DNA from: DATHBP01 sp035296085
Lineage (GTDB): Bacteria; Actinomycetota; Actinomycetes; Propionibacteriales; Nocardioidaceae
Length of the DNA: 31,909 bases
Assembly (NCBI GenBank): GCA_035296085.1
Contig: DATHBP010000192.1
Coordinates: forward strand, 1-31,909
Direction of reading: 5' to 3'
Position numbers and translations under genes: made by a program
The notes under the pieces: generated by a model
Seen by the model: only the letters and a program-made list of their open reading frames with translations
Databases searched by the model: none
What the model was told of the DNA's origin: nothing
Part shown: positions 7,433-15,727 of the stretch, in pieces
Position numbering within the stretch: the first letter of the stretch is position 1
How the letters are laid out: each line of letters begins with the position of its first letter

Positions 7433-9870
7433 CCGCCACCGATCGCCGCAATCGGCTGAGCCGCGGGCTGTCCTGAGCCGTCCCGTCGCTCGGTCGTCGC
7501 GGGCAGATCCACCGGGGCGCCGCTCGCCGCTGCCGCCCGGGCCGAGCCGGCACCCACCCACGCCAGCATGAGGACGTCCTCGCCACGCAGGAAGCGGTGA
7601 CATCGCACACCACCCGTGCCGCGTCCCTTGCCGGGATAGAGCGCGAGCGGCGTCACCTTCACCGAACCAGGCTCCGTCCCGGGCAGCGCCGCCCGACTGC
7701 CCGACACCGAGACCACCACGGCGTCGTCCGGGTTCCGAACGGCCCCGAAGAACACGGCTCGTTCCCCGGCCGGCAGGCGTACACCCGAGATCCCCCCGCC
7801 GCTGCGGCCCTGCGGCCGGACGTCGGCCGCCGGAAAGTGCAGCAGCTGGGCGTCGGAGCTGACGAACACGAGCCGCTCGGTCCCGTCACGCAGCTCGGTC
7901 GCGCCAACCACCTCGTCGCCGTCACCGAGCCGGATGACGTCCCAGGAGTCCTTGTTCAGCGGGTGGTCGGCGGTGAGGCGCTTGACGACACCGGCGGCGG
8001 TGCCGAGCGCGATGCCGGCGGACCCCGGGTTGAGCGTCGACAGGCAGAGCACGCGTTCGCCACCCTCCAGCGGCACGAACTCGCTCAACGGCGCACCGCC
8101 TTGCAGGTGCGGGGCCGCAGCGGTCACCGGCACCGTGGGGAGGTCGAGGACATCGAGGCGCAGGATGCGGCCCCGGCTTGTGACCACCCCGACCTGCCCG
8201 CGAGCGGTCGCCTCGACCACCGAGGCCAGCACGTCGTGCCGGGCTCGTGGACCGCCGCTCGACCAGTCGTCCGGTCCTGCCGTACGCGCAAGGAGCCCGG
8301 TGGAGGACAGCAGCACCCGGCACGGGTCGTCGGATACCTCCAGCTGCGAGCTGGTGGGCACGGCCTGGCCGGCTGACTCCAGCAGGACGGTGCGCCGTGG
8401 GGTGCCGTACGCCGCGGCGACCTCGGCGAGCTCGCCGGCCACGACGTCGGCCAGTTGCGCGTCGTTGTCGAGGATCGCGGTTAGGTCGACGATCGCGCGC
8501 CGCAGCTCGGCCTCCTCCCGCTCCAGCTCCAGCCGGGAGAACCGCGTCAGCCGGCGCAGCGGCATGTCGAGGATGTAGCTCGCCTGGACTTCGGTGAGCT
8601 CGAAGACCGACATCAACCGGCGGCGCGCCTCCTCGGTGTCATCGCTTGACCTGATGAGCTGGATCACCTCGTCGATGTCCAGCATCGCGACGAGCAGGCC
8701 CTCGACGAGGTGCAACCGGTCGCTGGCCTTGTCGCGTCGGTGAGCGGAGCGGCGGCGTACGACCTCGCGCCGGTGGTCGAGGAAGACACGCAGCAGCGCG
8801 ACCAGACCGAGCGTACGGGGCTGGCCGTCGACCAGGGCGACTGCGTTGATCGCGAACGACTCCTCCATCGGCGTCTGCCGGTAGAGCTGGTCGAGGATCC
8901 CCTCGGCGTGGAAGCCGTTCTTGACCTCGACGACGAGGTGGAGCCCCTTGGTCCTGTCGGTGAGGTCCTTGACGTCGGCGATTCCGAGCAGCTTCTTGCC
9001 GAGCACCAGCGCTTTGATCCGCTCGATCACCTTCTCAGGGCCGACGTTGTAGGGCAGCTCGGTGATGACGATGCCCTTGCGCTTCGCGGTGACCGCTTCG
9101 ATGCGGGCACTCGCGCGCATCCGAAACGAGCCGCGCCCATTGGTGTAGGCGTCCCGGACACCCTCGAGCCCGATGATCTTCGCACCGGTGGGGAGGTCCG
9201 GCCCGGGGACGAAGCGCATCAGCTCGTCGAGCGTGGCGTCGGGGTGTCTGAGCAGGTGACGCAGGGCGGCCACGACCTCGACGAGGTTGTGCGGTGCGAT
9301 GTTCGTGGCCATGCCGACGGCGATTCCCGATGCGCCGTTGACGAGCAAGTTGGGCAGCGCCGCCGGCAGCACGACGGGCTCGGTCTCGCGGCTGTCGTAG
9401 TTCGGCTTGAAGTCGACGACGTCCTCGTCGATCGAGGCGGTCATCGCCAGCGCCGCGGGCGCCATCCGGCACTCGCTGTAGCGCATGGCCGCCGGTGGCC
9501 CGTCCGGTGAACCGAAGTTTCCGTGCCCGTCCACCAGCGGAACCCGCATCGACCACGGCTGGGCCATGCGGACCAAGGCGTCGTAGATCGCCCCGTCGCC
9601 GTGGGGGTGCAACCGGCCCATGACCTCTCCGACGACGCGCGCGCTCTTGACGTGGCCGCGTTCTGGTCGCAGGTTCATCTCCGACATCGTGTGCAGGATC
9701 CGGCGCTGCACGGGCTTGAGCCCATCACGCGCGTCCGGCAGCGCTCGCGAGTAGATGACGGAGTAGGCGTACTCCAGGAAGCTGGCGCGCATCTCCTCAC
9801 CGACGTCGATGTCGAGGATGTGCTCCTCGAAGTCGGGCGGGAGCGGATCGGTCTTCTTCGTCGGGGCCAC
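7429..9870 (-). CDS. parC: DNA topoisomerase IV subunit A
   Basis: This 813-residue subunit cuts and rejoins DNA, working with ParE. The winged-helix region has LPDARDGLKPVQRRIL (near 44-59) and HPHGDGAIYDALVRMAQPWS (88-107). The catalytic tyrosine is Tyr131 in AMRYSECRM. GASGIAVGMATNIAPHN follows in the tower region. The C-terminal beta-pinwheel (from about 520) shows repeats such as GRILRLDVLDLP and GVVKRLTADH. The gyrase-specific GyrA box (QRRGGKG-like) is not evident in the pinwheel, which agrees with ParC. The quinolone-region residue matching E. coli GyrA Ser83 is Gly93. The start is GTG at 9870, with AGGAG 12 nt upstream. It is the first gene of a four-gene unit with lprG, p55 and carbonic anhydrase. 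Confidence 0.92.
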   Translation of the reverse strand: MAPTKKTDPLPPDFEEHILDIDVGEEMRASFLEYAYSVIYSRALPDARDGLKPVQRRILHTMSEMNLRPERGHVKSARVVGEVMGRLHPHGDGAIYDALVRMAQPWSMRVPLVDGHGNFGSPDGPPAAMRYSECRMAPAALAMTASIDEDVVDFKPNYDSRETEPVVLPAALPNLLVNGASGIAVGMATNIAPHNLVEVVAALRHLLRHPDATLDELMRFVPGPDLPTGAKIIGLEGVRDAYTNGRGSFRMRASARIEAVTAKRKGIVITELPYNVGPEKVIERIKALVLGKKLLGIADVKDLTDRTKGLHLVVEVKNGFHAEGILDQLYRQTPMEESFAINAVALVDGQPRTLGLVALLRVFLDHRREVVRRRSAHRRDKASDRLHLVEGLLVAMLDIDEVIQLIRSSDDTEEARRRLMSVFELTEVQASYILDMPLRRLTRFSRLELEREEAELRRAIVDLTAILDNDAQLADVVAGELAEVAAAYGTPRRTVLLESAGQAVPTSSQLEVSDDPCRVLLSSTGLLARTAGPDDWSSGGPRARHDVLASVVEATARGQVGVVTSRGRILRLDVLDLPTVPVTAAAPHLQGGAPLSEFVPLEGGERVLCLSTLNPGSAGIALGTAAGVVKRLTADHPLNKDSWDVIRLGDGDEVVGATELRDGTERLVFVSSDAQLLHFPAADVRPQGRSGGGISGVRLPAGERAVFFGAVRNPDDAVVVSVSGSRAALPGTEPGSVKVTPLALYPGKGRGTGGVRCHRFLRGEDVLMLAWVGAGSARAAAASGAPVDLPATTERRDGSGQPAAQPIAAIGGG

Positions 9871-9977
9871 GGCGAGCTTCGACTCCTCGGCAGGTGGTGT
9901 GGTGGCTCATTCTCGCCGTCTGCACGAGGTGGGTGGGGCCGACTCGCGGGGGCTGGGTACGGGCGACCACGTGCGCT

Positions 9978-9993
9978 TAGCGTCGACCTCGTG
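9978..9993 (+). promoter_or_regulatory. Leaderless-type -10 for the GNAT/acyl-CoA synthetase gene
   Basis: TAGCGT at 9978-9983 stands 7 nt before GTG at 9991, so transcription would start at or next to the start codon. No Shine-Dalgarno precedes this GTG. A competing GTG at 10012 does have AGGA 7 nt upstream. Confidence 0.45.
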
Positions 9994-12699
9994 CAGTGGC
10001 AGGATCGCGGCGTGGTCGCACAGGGGTATCCGGCGCACTGGGAGGCCGATGTCGTGCTGCTCGACGGCAGCACCGCCCACCTGCGGCCCATCCGGCCGGA
10101 AGACGCCGACCGGATGGTCGCGTTCTACGGCCGAGTGTCCGACCGCTCGAAGTACCTGCGCTTCTTCGCGCCCTACCCGCGGCTCTCGAGTGGCGACCTG
10201 GAGCGCTTCACCCACGTCGACCATGTCCGGCGCGTCGCCTTGGTCGCCAGCGTTGCCGACGACATCGTCGCGGTCGGTCGCTACGACCAGACGACCGGCC
10301 AGGACGCGGAGCTCGCCTTTTTGGTGGAGGACGCCTACCAGGGCAGGGGCGTCGCCCAGCTCCTGCTCGAGCACCTGGCCCAGGCAGGCCGGGAGCGTGG
10401 CCTGCGCCGCTTCCAGGCCGAGGTCCTGCCCGACAACGACCGGATGATCAACACCTTGCGAGCAGCGGGCTACGCGCTCACGGGCGGGGTCGAGGACGGC
10501 GTCGTCCAGCTGGCGTTCTCGATCGAACCCACCGAGACGGCGATCACGGTCATGCGGGCGCGCGAGCAGCGCGCCGAGGCGCGGTCGGTGCAGCGCATCT
10601 TCAACGCCGAGAGCGTGGCCGTGGTCGGCGCCAGCCGCCGGTCGGACACCCTCGGCCAGACGATGCTGCGCAACCTGCTGCGCGGCGGTTACACCGGGCG
10701 CGTGTACGCCGTCAACACCGCAGCGGAGTCCGTGGTCGGCCAGCATGCGTACTCCACGGTGCGCGAGATCGAGGGACCAGTCGAGCTGGCTGTCGTCGCG
10801 GTGCCGGCTGAGTCGGTCCCCGGCGTCGTTGCGGACTGCGCTCTCAAGGGGGTGCACGGGCTGGTCGTCGTCTCCGCCGGTTTCGCCGAGACCGGCGCAC
10901 AAGGCCGCGAACGCCAACGTGAGCTGGTGGAGCTCGTACGGTCCTCGGGGATGCGGCTGATCGGGCCCAACGCCCTCGGCATCATCAACACAGACCCGCA
11001 GCGATGCCTCAACGCGTCGGCGGCGCCGCTGCTGCCGTCCCGGGGCCGGGTGGGGTTCTTCAGTCAGTCCGGGGCCCTCGGCGCCGCCATCTTGGCCCGG
11101 GTCGAGCGGCGCGGCCTGGGACTGTCGAGCTTCGCCTCGGCCGGCAACCGCGCCGACGTGTCCGCCAACGACCTGCTGCAGTACTGGGAGAACGACCCGG
11201 CGACCGAGGTGGTGCTGCTCTACCTCGAGTCGATCGGCAACCCCCGCAAGTTCAGCCGCATCGCCCGACGGGTTGCGCGCGGCAAGCCCGTCGTCGCGGT
11301 GAAGTCCGGCCGGACCACCCAGGGAGTGCCCCGCGGCCACGCGGTGCGCTCGACAACCGTGCCCGCCGTCGGGGTCGACGCCATGTTCGCCCAAGCCGGG
11401 GTGGTCCAGGTGGAATCGCTCGACGAGATGTTCGACCTCGGTCAGCTGCTGGCCCACCAGCCGCTGCCAGGTGGTCGTCGGGTGGCGATCGTCGGCAACT
11501 CCGATGCGCTGACTCTGCTCGCGGCGGACTCCGCGGCGGGCTCGGACCTCGACGTCGCCGCGCGCATTGACCTCGGTCCGCACGCCGCGGCCGCCGACTT
11601 CGCTGACGCACTTGCGCGGGCGCTCCGCGACGACAGCGTCGACGCGGTGCTCGTCGTCTACATGCCGCCCCTAGACGAGACCGGAACCGACGTCGCCGAC
11701 GTGCTTGCCTCGGCGGGGCAACGCTCCGAAAAGCCGCTGCTGTCGACGTTCCTGGCCAGCGAGGGCATACCGCCGGTCCTGCGCGTGGCCGACGCCGCCG
11801 GTGCAACCGCTAGAGGCTCCGTGCCGTCCTACCCGGCGCCCGAGCCCGCAGTGCGCGCGCTGTCCGGCGCGGTCAGGTACGCGCGGTGGCTCGCCCGCCC
11901 CGCCGAAGAGCCACGCCGCTACGACGACATCGACGCCGCAGCCGCCCGCGCTCTGGTCGAGCGCTGCCTGCACCACACTGACCGGGCCCAGCTCGACGAG
12001 TCGGATCTGAGCGCGCTCCTGGCTGCATACGGAATCGAGCTGTGGCCACACGTCGGCGTGTGCAGCGCGGGCGAAGCTGTCGTCGCGGGGGAGCAGCTGG
12101 GGTGGGACGTCGTCCTCAAGGCGACGGGACAACACCTGCGCTCGCGTCCTGACCTGGCCCATGTGTGGCGCGGCATCGACTCCGCCGACGCGATGCGCGA
12201 AGCCTGGCATCAGCTGGGCGGGCAGCTGGCGGATCGATCGTCCGGTCCGCTGGTCGTCCAACGGATGGCCGGGCCTGGTGTCCCGATCGTTGTGCACAGT
12301 GCCGAGGACCTGCTGTTCGGGCCTGTCGTGGCGCTCGGCGTCGCCGGCGTCGCCAGCGAGCTGCTCGGCGACCTGTCCTACCGCATTCCGCCGCTGACCC
12401 CGGCCGACGCGCACGACATGGTCCTGGAGCTGCGTGCGGGGCCGCTACTGCTGGGTGAACGCGGCGGCGCGAAGGTCGACCTCGCCGCGGTGGAAGACCT
12501 GCTGCAACGGGTGTCTCGGCTCCAGGACGACCTGCCCGAGATGGCGCAGCTGGGGCTCGACCTGGTGATGGCCGGCAGCACCGGTGTGCAGGTCTTGGCT
12601 GCCAGCGCCCGCGTCGAGAGACCGAGCGACGAGCGCACGGACTCTCTGGTCCGTCGGATGACAGCCCCGCCGGCACAGGCTCGGCCCGTGCCAGACTGA
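9991..12699 (+). CDS. GNAT / NDP-forming acyl-CoA synthetase fusion (Pat-like protein acetyltransferase)
   Basis: The protein has 902 residues. An N-terminal GNAT domain (about 10-170) has the acetyl-CoA-binding stretch YQGRGVAQLLLEHL (Gln117 onward). A CoA-binding Rossmann domain follows (SVAVVGASRRSDTLGQTMLRNLL, near 205), then a succinyl-CoA-ligase-like domain (GRVGFFSQSGALGAAIL, near 352), and an ATP-grasp domain at the C-terminus (about 660-890). Relatives such as Salmonella Pat acetylate lysines, for example on acetyl-CoA synthetase, with the large domain regulatory; there the GNAT lies at the C-terminus. At the phosphohistidine position the sequence reads RGHAVRSTT where active ligases have SHTGALAG, so ligase activity is doubtful. 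The start is uncertain between GTG 9991 and 10012. It diverges from parC. Confidence 0.85.
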   Translation: MQWQDRGVVAQGYPAHWEADVVLLDGSTAHLRPIRPEDADRMVAFYGRVSDRSKYLRFFAPYPRLSSGDLERFTHVDHVRRVALVASVADDIVAVGRYDQTTGQDAELAFLVEDAYQGRGVAQLLLEHLAQAGRERGLRRFQAEVLPDNDRMINTLRAAGYALTGGVEDGVVQLAFSIEPTETAITVMRAREQRAEARSVQRIFNAESVAVVGASRRSDTLGQTMLRNLLRGGYTGRVYAVNTAAESVVGQHAYSTVREIEGPVELAVVAVPAESVPGVVADCALKGVHGLVVVSAGFAETGAQGRERQRELVELVRSSGMRLIGPNALGIINTDPQRCLNASAAPLLPSRGRVGFFSQSGALGAAILARVERRGLGLSSFASAGNRADVSANDLLQYWENDPATEVVLLYLESIGNPRKFSRIARRVARGKPVVAVKSGRTTQGVPRGHAVRSTTVPAVGVDAMFAQAGVVQVESLDEMFDLGQLLAHQPLPGGRRVAIVGNSDALTLLAADSAAGSDLDVAARIDLGPHAAAADFADALARALRDDSVDAVLVVYMPPLDETGTDVADVLASAGQRSEKPLLSTFLASEGIPPVLRVADAAGATARGSVPSYPAPEPAVRALSGAVRYARWLARPAEEPRRYDDIDAAAARALVERCLHHTDRAQLDESDLSALLAAYGIELWPHVGVCSAGEAVVAGEQLGWDVVLKATGQHLRSRPDLAHVWRGIDSADAMREAWHQLGGQLADRSSGPLVVQRMAGPGVPIVVHSAEDLLFGPVVALGVAGVASELLGDLSYRIPPLTPADAHDMVLELRAGPLLLGERGGAKVDLAAVEDLLQRVSRLQDDLPEMAQLGLDLVMAGSTGVQVLAASARVERPSDERTDSLVRRMTAPPAQARPVPD

Positions 12700-12704
12700 G
12701 TCGT

Positions 12705-13328
12705 ATGCCGGACTTCGCCAGCCCGCTCGCCAGCACCGACGCCCCCGACCGCACGAGCGACCTCCGGGCCGCTATCGACCGTTGTGGCTACTACCCCGAC
12801 GTGGTGGCGGAGGCGCTCGACGACGCGGTCGCGGGCGAGCCGGTGCGGGCCTTCGTCGTCCATCATGAGCCGACGTTCGACCGCGAGGAGGTGCGCCGGC
12901 ACGTAACGGTCCTGGCGCTCACCCCGACCAGGCTCGTCGTCGGACACACCGACGAGCACCCACCTGACGACGTGATGCCCGAGCCGTCAGCGTCGACGTC
13001 GACCGAGGCGGTGCCGCTGGCCGGAGTCACGCTGGTCGTCGTCAACCGAATGGTGGCGAACCCCGCGACAGGCACCGGCCGCACCGGCCGGCGCTCCGGG
13101 GCCAACGAGGTCGTCTTGACCGTCGGCTGGGGAGCGGTGGGCCGCATTGACCTCGAACCTGCCACCTGCGGTGACCCCGACTGCGATGGCGACCACGGCT
13201 ACAGCGGCTCGGTGTCCGCCGACGACTTCTCCATCCGGGTGAGCTCTGCTGCCGACGGCGCCGACTCGGTCCACCACTTGCTGGACTTCGCTAGGGCGTT
13301 GTCGGCGGCGACCGCCTCAGGCAGGTGA
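12705..13328 (+). CDS. DUF5998 family protein
   Basis: The protein has 207 residues, is soluble, and has no signal peptide or membrane segment. Conserved-looking blocks are CGYYPDVVAEALDDAVAG near the N-terminus, HHEPTFDREEVRRHVTVLALTPTRLV near 53, and a Cys/Asp/His cluster CGDPDCDGDHGYSGS near 160, which could bind a metal. I recognise the actinobacterial DUF5998 family, whose function is unknown. The start is ATG at 12705, 5 nt after the preceding stop. A CAGACT hexamer 7 nt upstream could also give a leaderless transcript. The stop overlaps the GTG of the next gene (GTGA), so the two are probably co-translated. Confidence 0.8.
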   Translation: MPDFASPLASTDAPDRTSDLRAAIDRCGYYPDVVAEALDDAVAGEPVRAFVVHHEPTFDREEVRRHVTVLALTPTRLVVGHTDEHPPDDVMPEPSASTSTEAVPLAGVTLVVVNRMVANPATGTGRTGRRSGANEVVLTVGWGAVGRIDLEPATCGDPDCDGDHGYSGSVSADDFSIRVSSAADGADSVHHLLDFARALSAATASGR

Positions 13329-14584
13329 GCAGCACCGACCTCGCCGGCGGCACCGCACCAACCAGCGGAACCGCACCAACCAGCGGAACTGCACCAACGA
13401 GCGGCACCACCCCGAGCGGCGACACCAGAACGGCCGGCGATGGCAGATCGCGGTCGACGGTGCTGCCCGGGTACGGCGCCGCGTCGCTGAGCGGCCTGCT
13501 GCCGTCCGTAGCGGCCGCGCTCGGCCTGCCGACGAGTCGATCGACCCTGGCCATCCCAGCGGCCCGGGCGTACGTCGTGCTGCTCGTCGACGGACTCGGC
13601 GATCTACTGCTTCGCCGCCACGCCGCTGACGCGCCCTACCTTGCCGGTCGGCTGGAAACCTCTCGGCCGCTGACCGCTCCGTTGCCGTCGACGACCGCCA
13701 CCAGCCTCACCTCTCTGGGCACCGGCCTACCGCCCGGAGCACATGGGGTGGCAGGCTTCACCACCCGCATCCCCGGCTCGAACCGCCTGCTGAACGCACT
13801 GGACTGGGACCCGGCAGTCGATCCCCGACGCTGGCAGCCGCACCCGACGGTGTTCGAGCAGCTGAGCGGCCACGGCGTACGAGCCACCGTGGTCAACCAG
13901 CGCAGCTTCCGCGGCAAGGGGCTGACGGTCGCGAGCATGCGGGGCGCGGAGTTCGTGGGCGCCAACACCGCCGGCGAGCGGATCGCCGCGACCGTGGCTG
14001 CCGCTTCGCGCGGTCGCTCCCTCACCTACACCTACGACTCCGAGCTCGACTCCACCGGGCATCGGCAGGGATGTACGTCGCTCGCCTGGCGCCACCAGCT
14101 GCGCATGGTCGACGCCGCCGCCGCGCAGCTGCGCGCGGCGATGCCGGCCGATGCCTGTCTGCTCGTCACCGGCGACCACGGCATGGTCGACGTGGCTGCG
14201 CACGATCGCGTGGACGTGGACACCGAACCTGAGCTGCTGGACGGCGTCGTGCTGCTCGGCGGCGAGGCGAGGTTTCGCCAGCTGTACTGCGCCGAAGGGG
14301 CCGCGCCCGACGTGGCGGGGCGCTGGCGGCAGCGCCTCGGCAGCGAGGCGGTGGTGCTCGAACGCTCCGCCGCCATCGCCGCTGGCTGGTTCGGGGCGGT
14401 GGCGCCCGAGGTGGTGGACCGTCTCGGTGACGTGCTGGTCGCCTGCCTGGGCGACGTCGCCGTCTTGTCGACATCGCTCTTCCCGCTGGAGGCCAAGCTC
14501 GTCGGGCTGCACGGGTCGCTGTCCGCCGAGGAGATGCTCGTGCCGCTTCTCGTCGACGCCGGGGACTTAGCTCCAGACCGCTAG
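13325..14584 (+). CDS. Alkaline-phosphatase-superfamily phosphodiesterase / nucleotide pyrophosphatase
   Basis: The protein has 419 residues. After a low-complexity N-terminus (APTSGT repeats, residues 11-28) comes a metal-dependent hydrolase fold of the PF01663 type. The first metal Asp is in VVLLVDGLGD (near 87). The nucleophile Thr is in LPSTTATSLTSLGTGLPPGAHGV (near 121). Later metal ligands are in DSELDSTGHRQG (near 241, Asp and His) and VTGDHGMVDV (near 281, Asp and His). No signal peptide is evident, so a cytoplasmic location is likely. The substrate is unknown; family members cleave nucleotide or phospholipid phosphodiesters. The start GTG overlaps the DUF5998 stop. Its TAG shares the palindromic CTAG with the convergent sepH stop. 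Confidence 0.82.
   Translation: MSSTDLAGGTAPTSGTAPTSGTAPTSGTTPSGDTRTAGDGRSRSTVLPGYGAASLSGLLPSVAAALGLPTSRSTLAIPAARAYVVLLVDGLGDLLLRRHAADAPYLAGRLETSRPLTAPLPSTTATSLTSLGTGLPPGAHGVAGFTTRIPGSNRLLNALDWDPAVDPRRWQPHPTVFEQLSGHGVRATVVNQRSFRGKGLTVASMRGAEFVGANTAGERIAATVAAASRGRSLTYTYDSELDSTGHRQGCTSLAWRHQLRMVDAAAAQLRAAMPADACLLVTGDHGMVDVAAHDRVDVDTEPELLDGVVLLGGEARFRQLYCAEGAAPDVAGRWRQRLGSEAVVLERSAAIAAGWFGAVAPEVVDRLGDVLVACLGDVAVLSTSLFPLEAKLVGLHGSLSAEEMLVPLLVDAGDLAPDR
13355..13408 (+). repeat. Three 18-bp tandem repeats in the phosphatase N-terminus
   Basis: Units at 13355-13372, 13373-13390 and 13391-13408 have the form GCACCAACCAGCGGAACC, with one to three substitutions, and encode APTSGT three times. The count preserves the frame and could vary between strains. 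Confidence 0.85.
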
Positions 14585-15672
14585 TCCTCGGCTTCCCCCC
14601 GGCCAACGTCACCTGCGCCGGCGGTGCCTGTCCCGGCGGTGCCCTTTCCGGCGGTGCCCTTTCCGGCGGTGCCCTTTCCAAACATGATCTCGTCCCAGCT
14701 CGGCACGCTGGGCTTGCGCCGCTGCTTGCGCGGGGCTTGCTTAGCCGGCGCGGGGGACTCCGGGGCGGCCGGCTCTTCGGCAGCCTCGTCTGCGACGTCG
14801 CCCACCGGCACGCCGGCGTCCGTGTCGCCGTCCGGTAGCGGTCGGTCGAACTTCTCGGCCGGGGCGGAGACGATGTCCGCCAATGCCGCCATGTCGTCGG
14901 TCTGGACAGTCTCGGCGCCGTAGTCGGGGTCGCGAAGCGCGGCCACGTCGCCGGTGAGGTCGGCTGTCGACTCCTGGTCGAAGGCGTCGTCCTGGTCCGC
15001 GATCGGCAGCGCGTCGGCCTGCTGAGGGACCGACGCCAGCCGGCGCTGCTGGCCGGGTTCGCGCGGCTGCGGGCCATGCGACGCGGACTGTTCGCCGACC
15101 AGCCAGCGCGCGTCCTCGTCGTCGGCAACGACGTAGCGACCGGCAGCGTCGTAGACGAACGTGCCGCTGCGCTCGCTGCCGCCGGAGTGGTAGTCGACGC
15201 GGATGCCCCAGCGGCCGTCGTCGCGGCGCCAGGCGTCCCAGGACGTGCCGGCAGGGTCGACCCCGCGGCCGGACAGGCGCTCGGCCACGCACTCACCGAG
15301 CAGGCGCGCCGCCCCACGTTCTCCGCCCCCGCCGCCGGGTCGGCGGCGGACGGAGGAGCGCCGGGCGCGTTCGGCGATGTAGCGACGCTCCGCAAGCACC
15401 GGGACGGCGTACCCCATGATCTTCTCGACGGGGACCTGCGCGAGCGCGGCCACCTCCTCGGGGGTAGAGCCGGCCCGGATCCGGGTCTGGATGTCTCGGG
15501 GGCGTAGGGCGCTGTCCATCTCGATCTCCAACTGGCCGAGCCGGGCGCGGTCGCCACGCAAGGCTGCTCGCAGGCGGTCGTCGGCAGCCACGCTGAACTC
15601 CGCACCGGAGTCGTCAACGAGGAGGAGCGCTAGCCCGTCCTCGCTCACTCCGACGAGGTGCAGGTCGCGCAT
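14581..15672 (-). CDS. sepH: Septation protein SepH
   Basis: The protein has 363 residues. The N-terminus MRDLHLVGVSEDG, followed by DDRLRAALRGDRARLGQLEIE and the helix-turn-helix-like LRPRDIQTRIRAGSTPEEVAALAQVPVEKI (near 60-90), is the DUF3071 domain of SepH. In Streptomyces, SepH binds FtsZ and stimulates its assembly during sporulation septation. A long acidic, proline- and alanine-rich linker follows from about 195. Near the C-terminus is the conserved PSWDEIMFG, where the family carries its FtsZ-linked motif. Four GTAGK-type repeats follow it. I chose ATG at 15672 over 15714 because homologues start at MxxLxxVxVSxDG and GAGG lies about 9 nt upstream. It lies 55 nt downstream of an MFS gene on the same strand. 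Confidence 0.92.
   Translation of the reverse strand: MRDLHLVGVSEDGLALLLVDDSGAEFSVAADDRLRAALRGDRARLGQLEIEMDSALRPRDIQTRIRAGSTPEEVAALAQVPVEKIMGYAVPVLAERRYIAERARRSSVRRRPGGGGGERGAARLLGECVAERLSGRGVDPAGTSWDAWRRDDGRWGIRVDYHSGGSERSGTFVYDAAGRYVVADDEDARWLVGEQSASHGPQPREPGQQRRLASVPQQADALPIADQDDAFDQESTADLTGDVAALRDPDYGAETVQTDDMAALADIVSAPAEKFDRPLPDGDTDAGVPVGDVADEAAEEPAAPESPAPAKQAPRKQRRKPSVPSWDEIMFGKGTAGKGTAGKGTAGTGTAGAGDVGRGEAED
14618..14677 (-). repeat. Four 15-bp tandem repeats at the sepH 3' end
   Basis: Units at 14618-14632, 14633-14647, 14648-14662 and 14663-14677 read CCGGCGGTGCCCTTT on the plus strand. Three are identical and the gene-terminal one differs in three bases. They encode GKGTA repeats just after PSWDEIMFG, adding a flexible positively charged tail. 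Confidence 0.88.
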
Positions 15673-15727
15673 GCGTCCGCCTCGGCTTGCGTTGGGTGGC
15701 GTGTCTTGCCCCATCCTGTCGTCGCCG

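Noticed and set aside
9523..9990. N-terminal extension of the GNAT/synthetase frame
   Set aside because: It would overlap the first part of parC on the other strand and looks like shadow sequence. Homologues start near the YPAHWEADVV block.
9907..11583. Long minus-strand open frame (558 codons) opposite the GNAT/synthetase gene
   Set aside because: Composition is His/Gly/Asp/Arg-rich with no family resemblance. It is the antisense shadow of a well-supported gene, as expected at very high GC.
13325..13410. Tandem repeats considered as a CRISPR array
   Set aside because: The units are adjacent without spacers and stay in frame within a coding sequence.
14166..15617. Long minus-strand open frame (483 codons) over sepH and the phosphatase 3' end
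   Set aside because: It is in a different frame of sepH, very Arg/Pro/Ser-rich, and crosses the sepH stop into the antisense of the phosphatase. No domain is recognisable.
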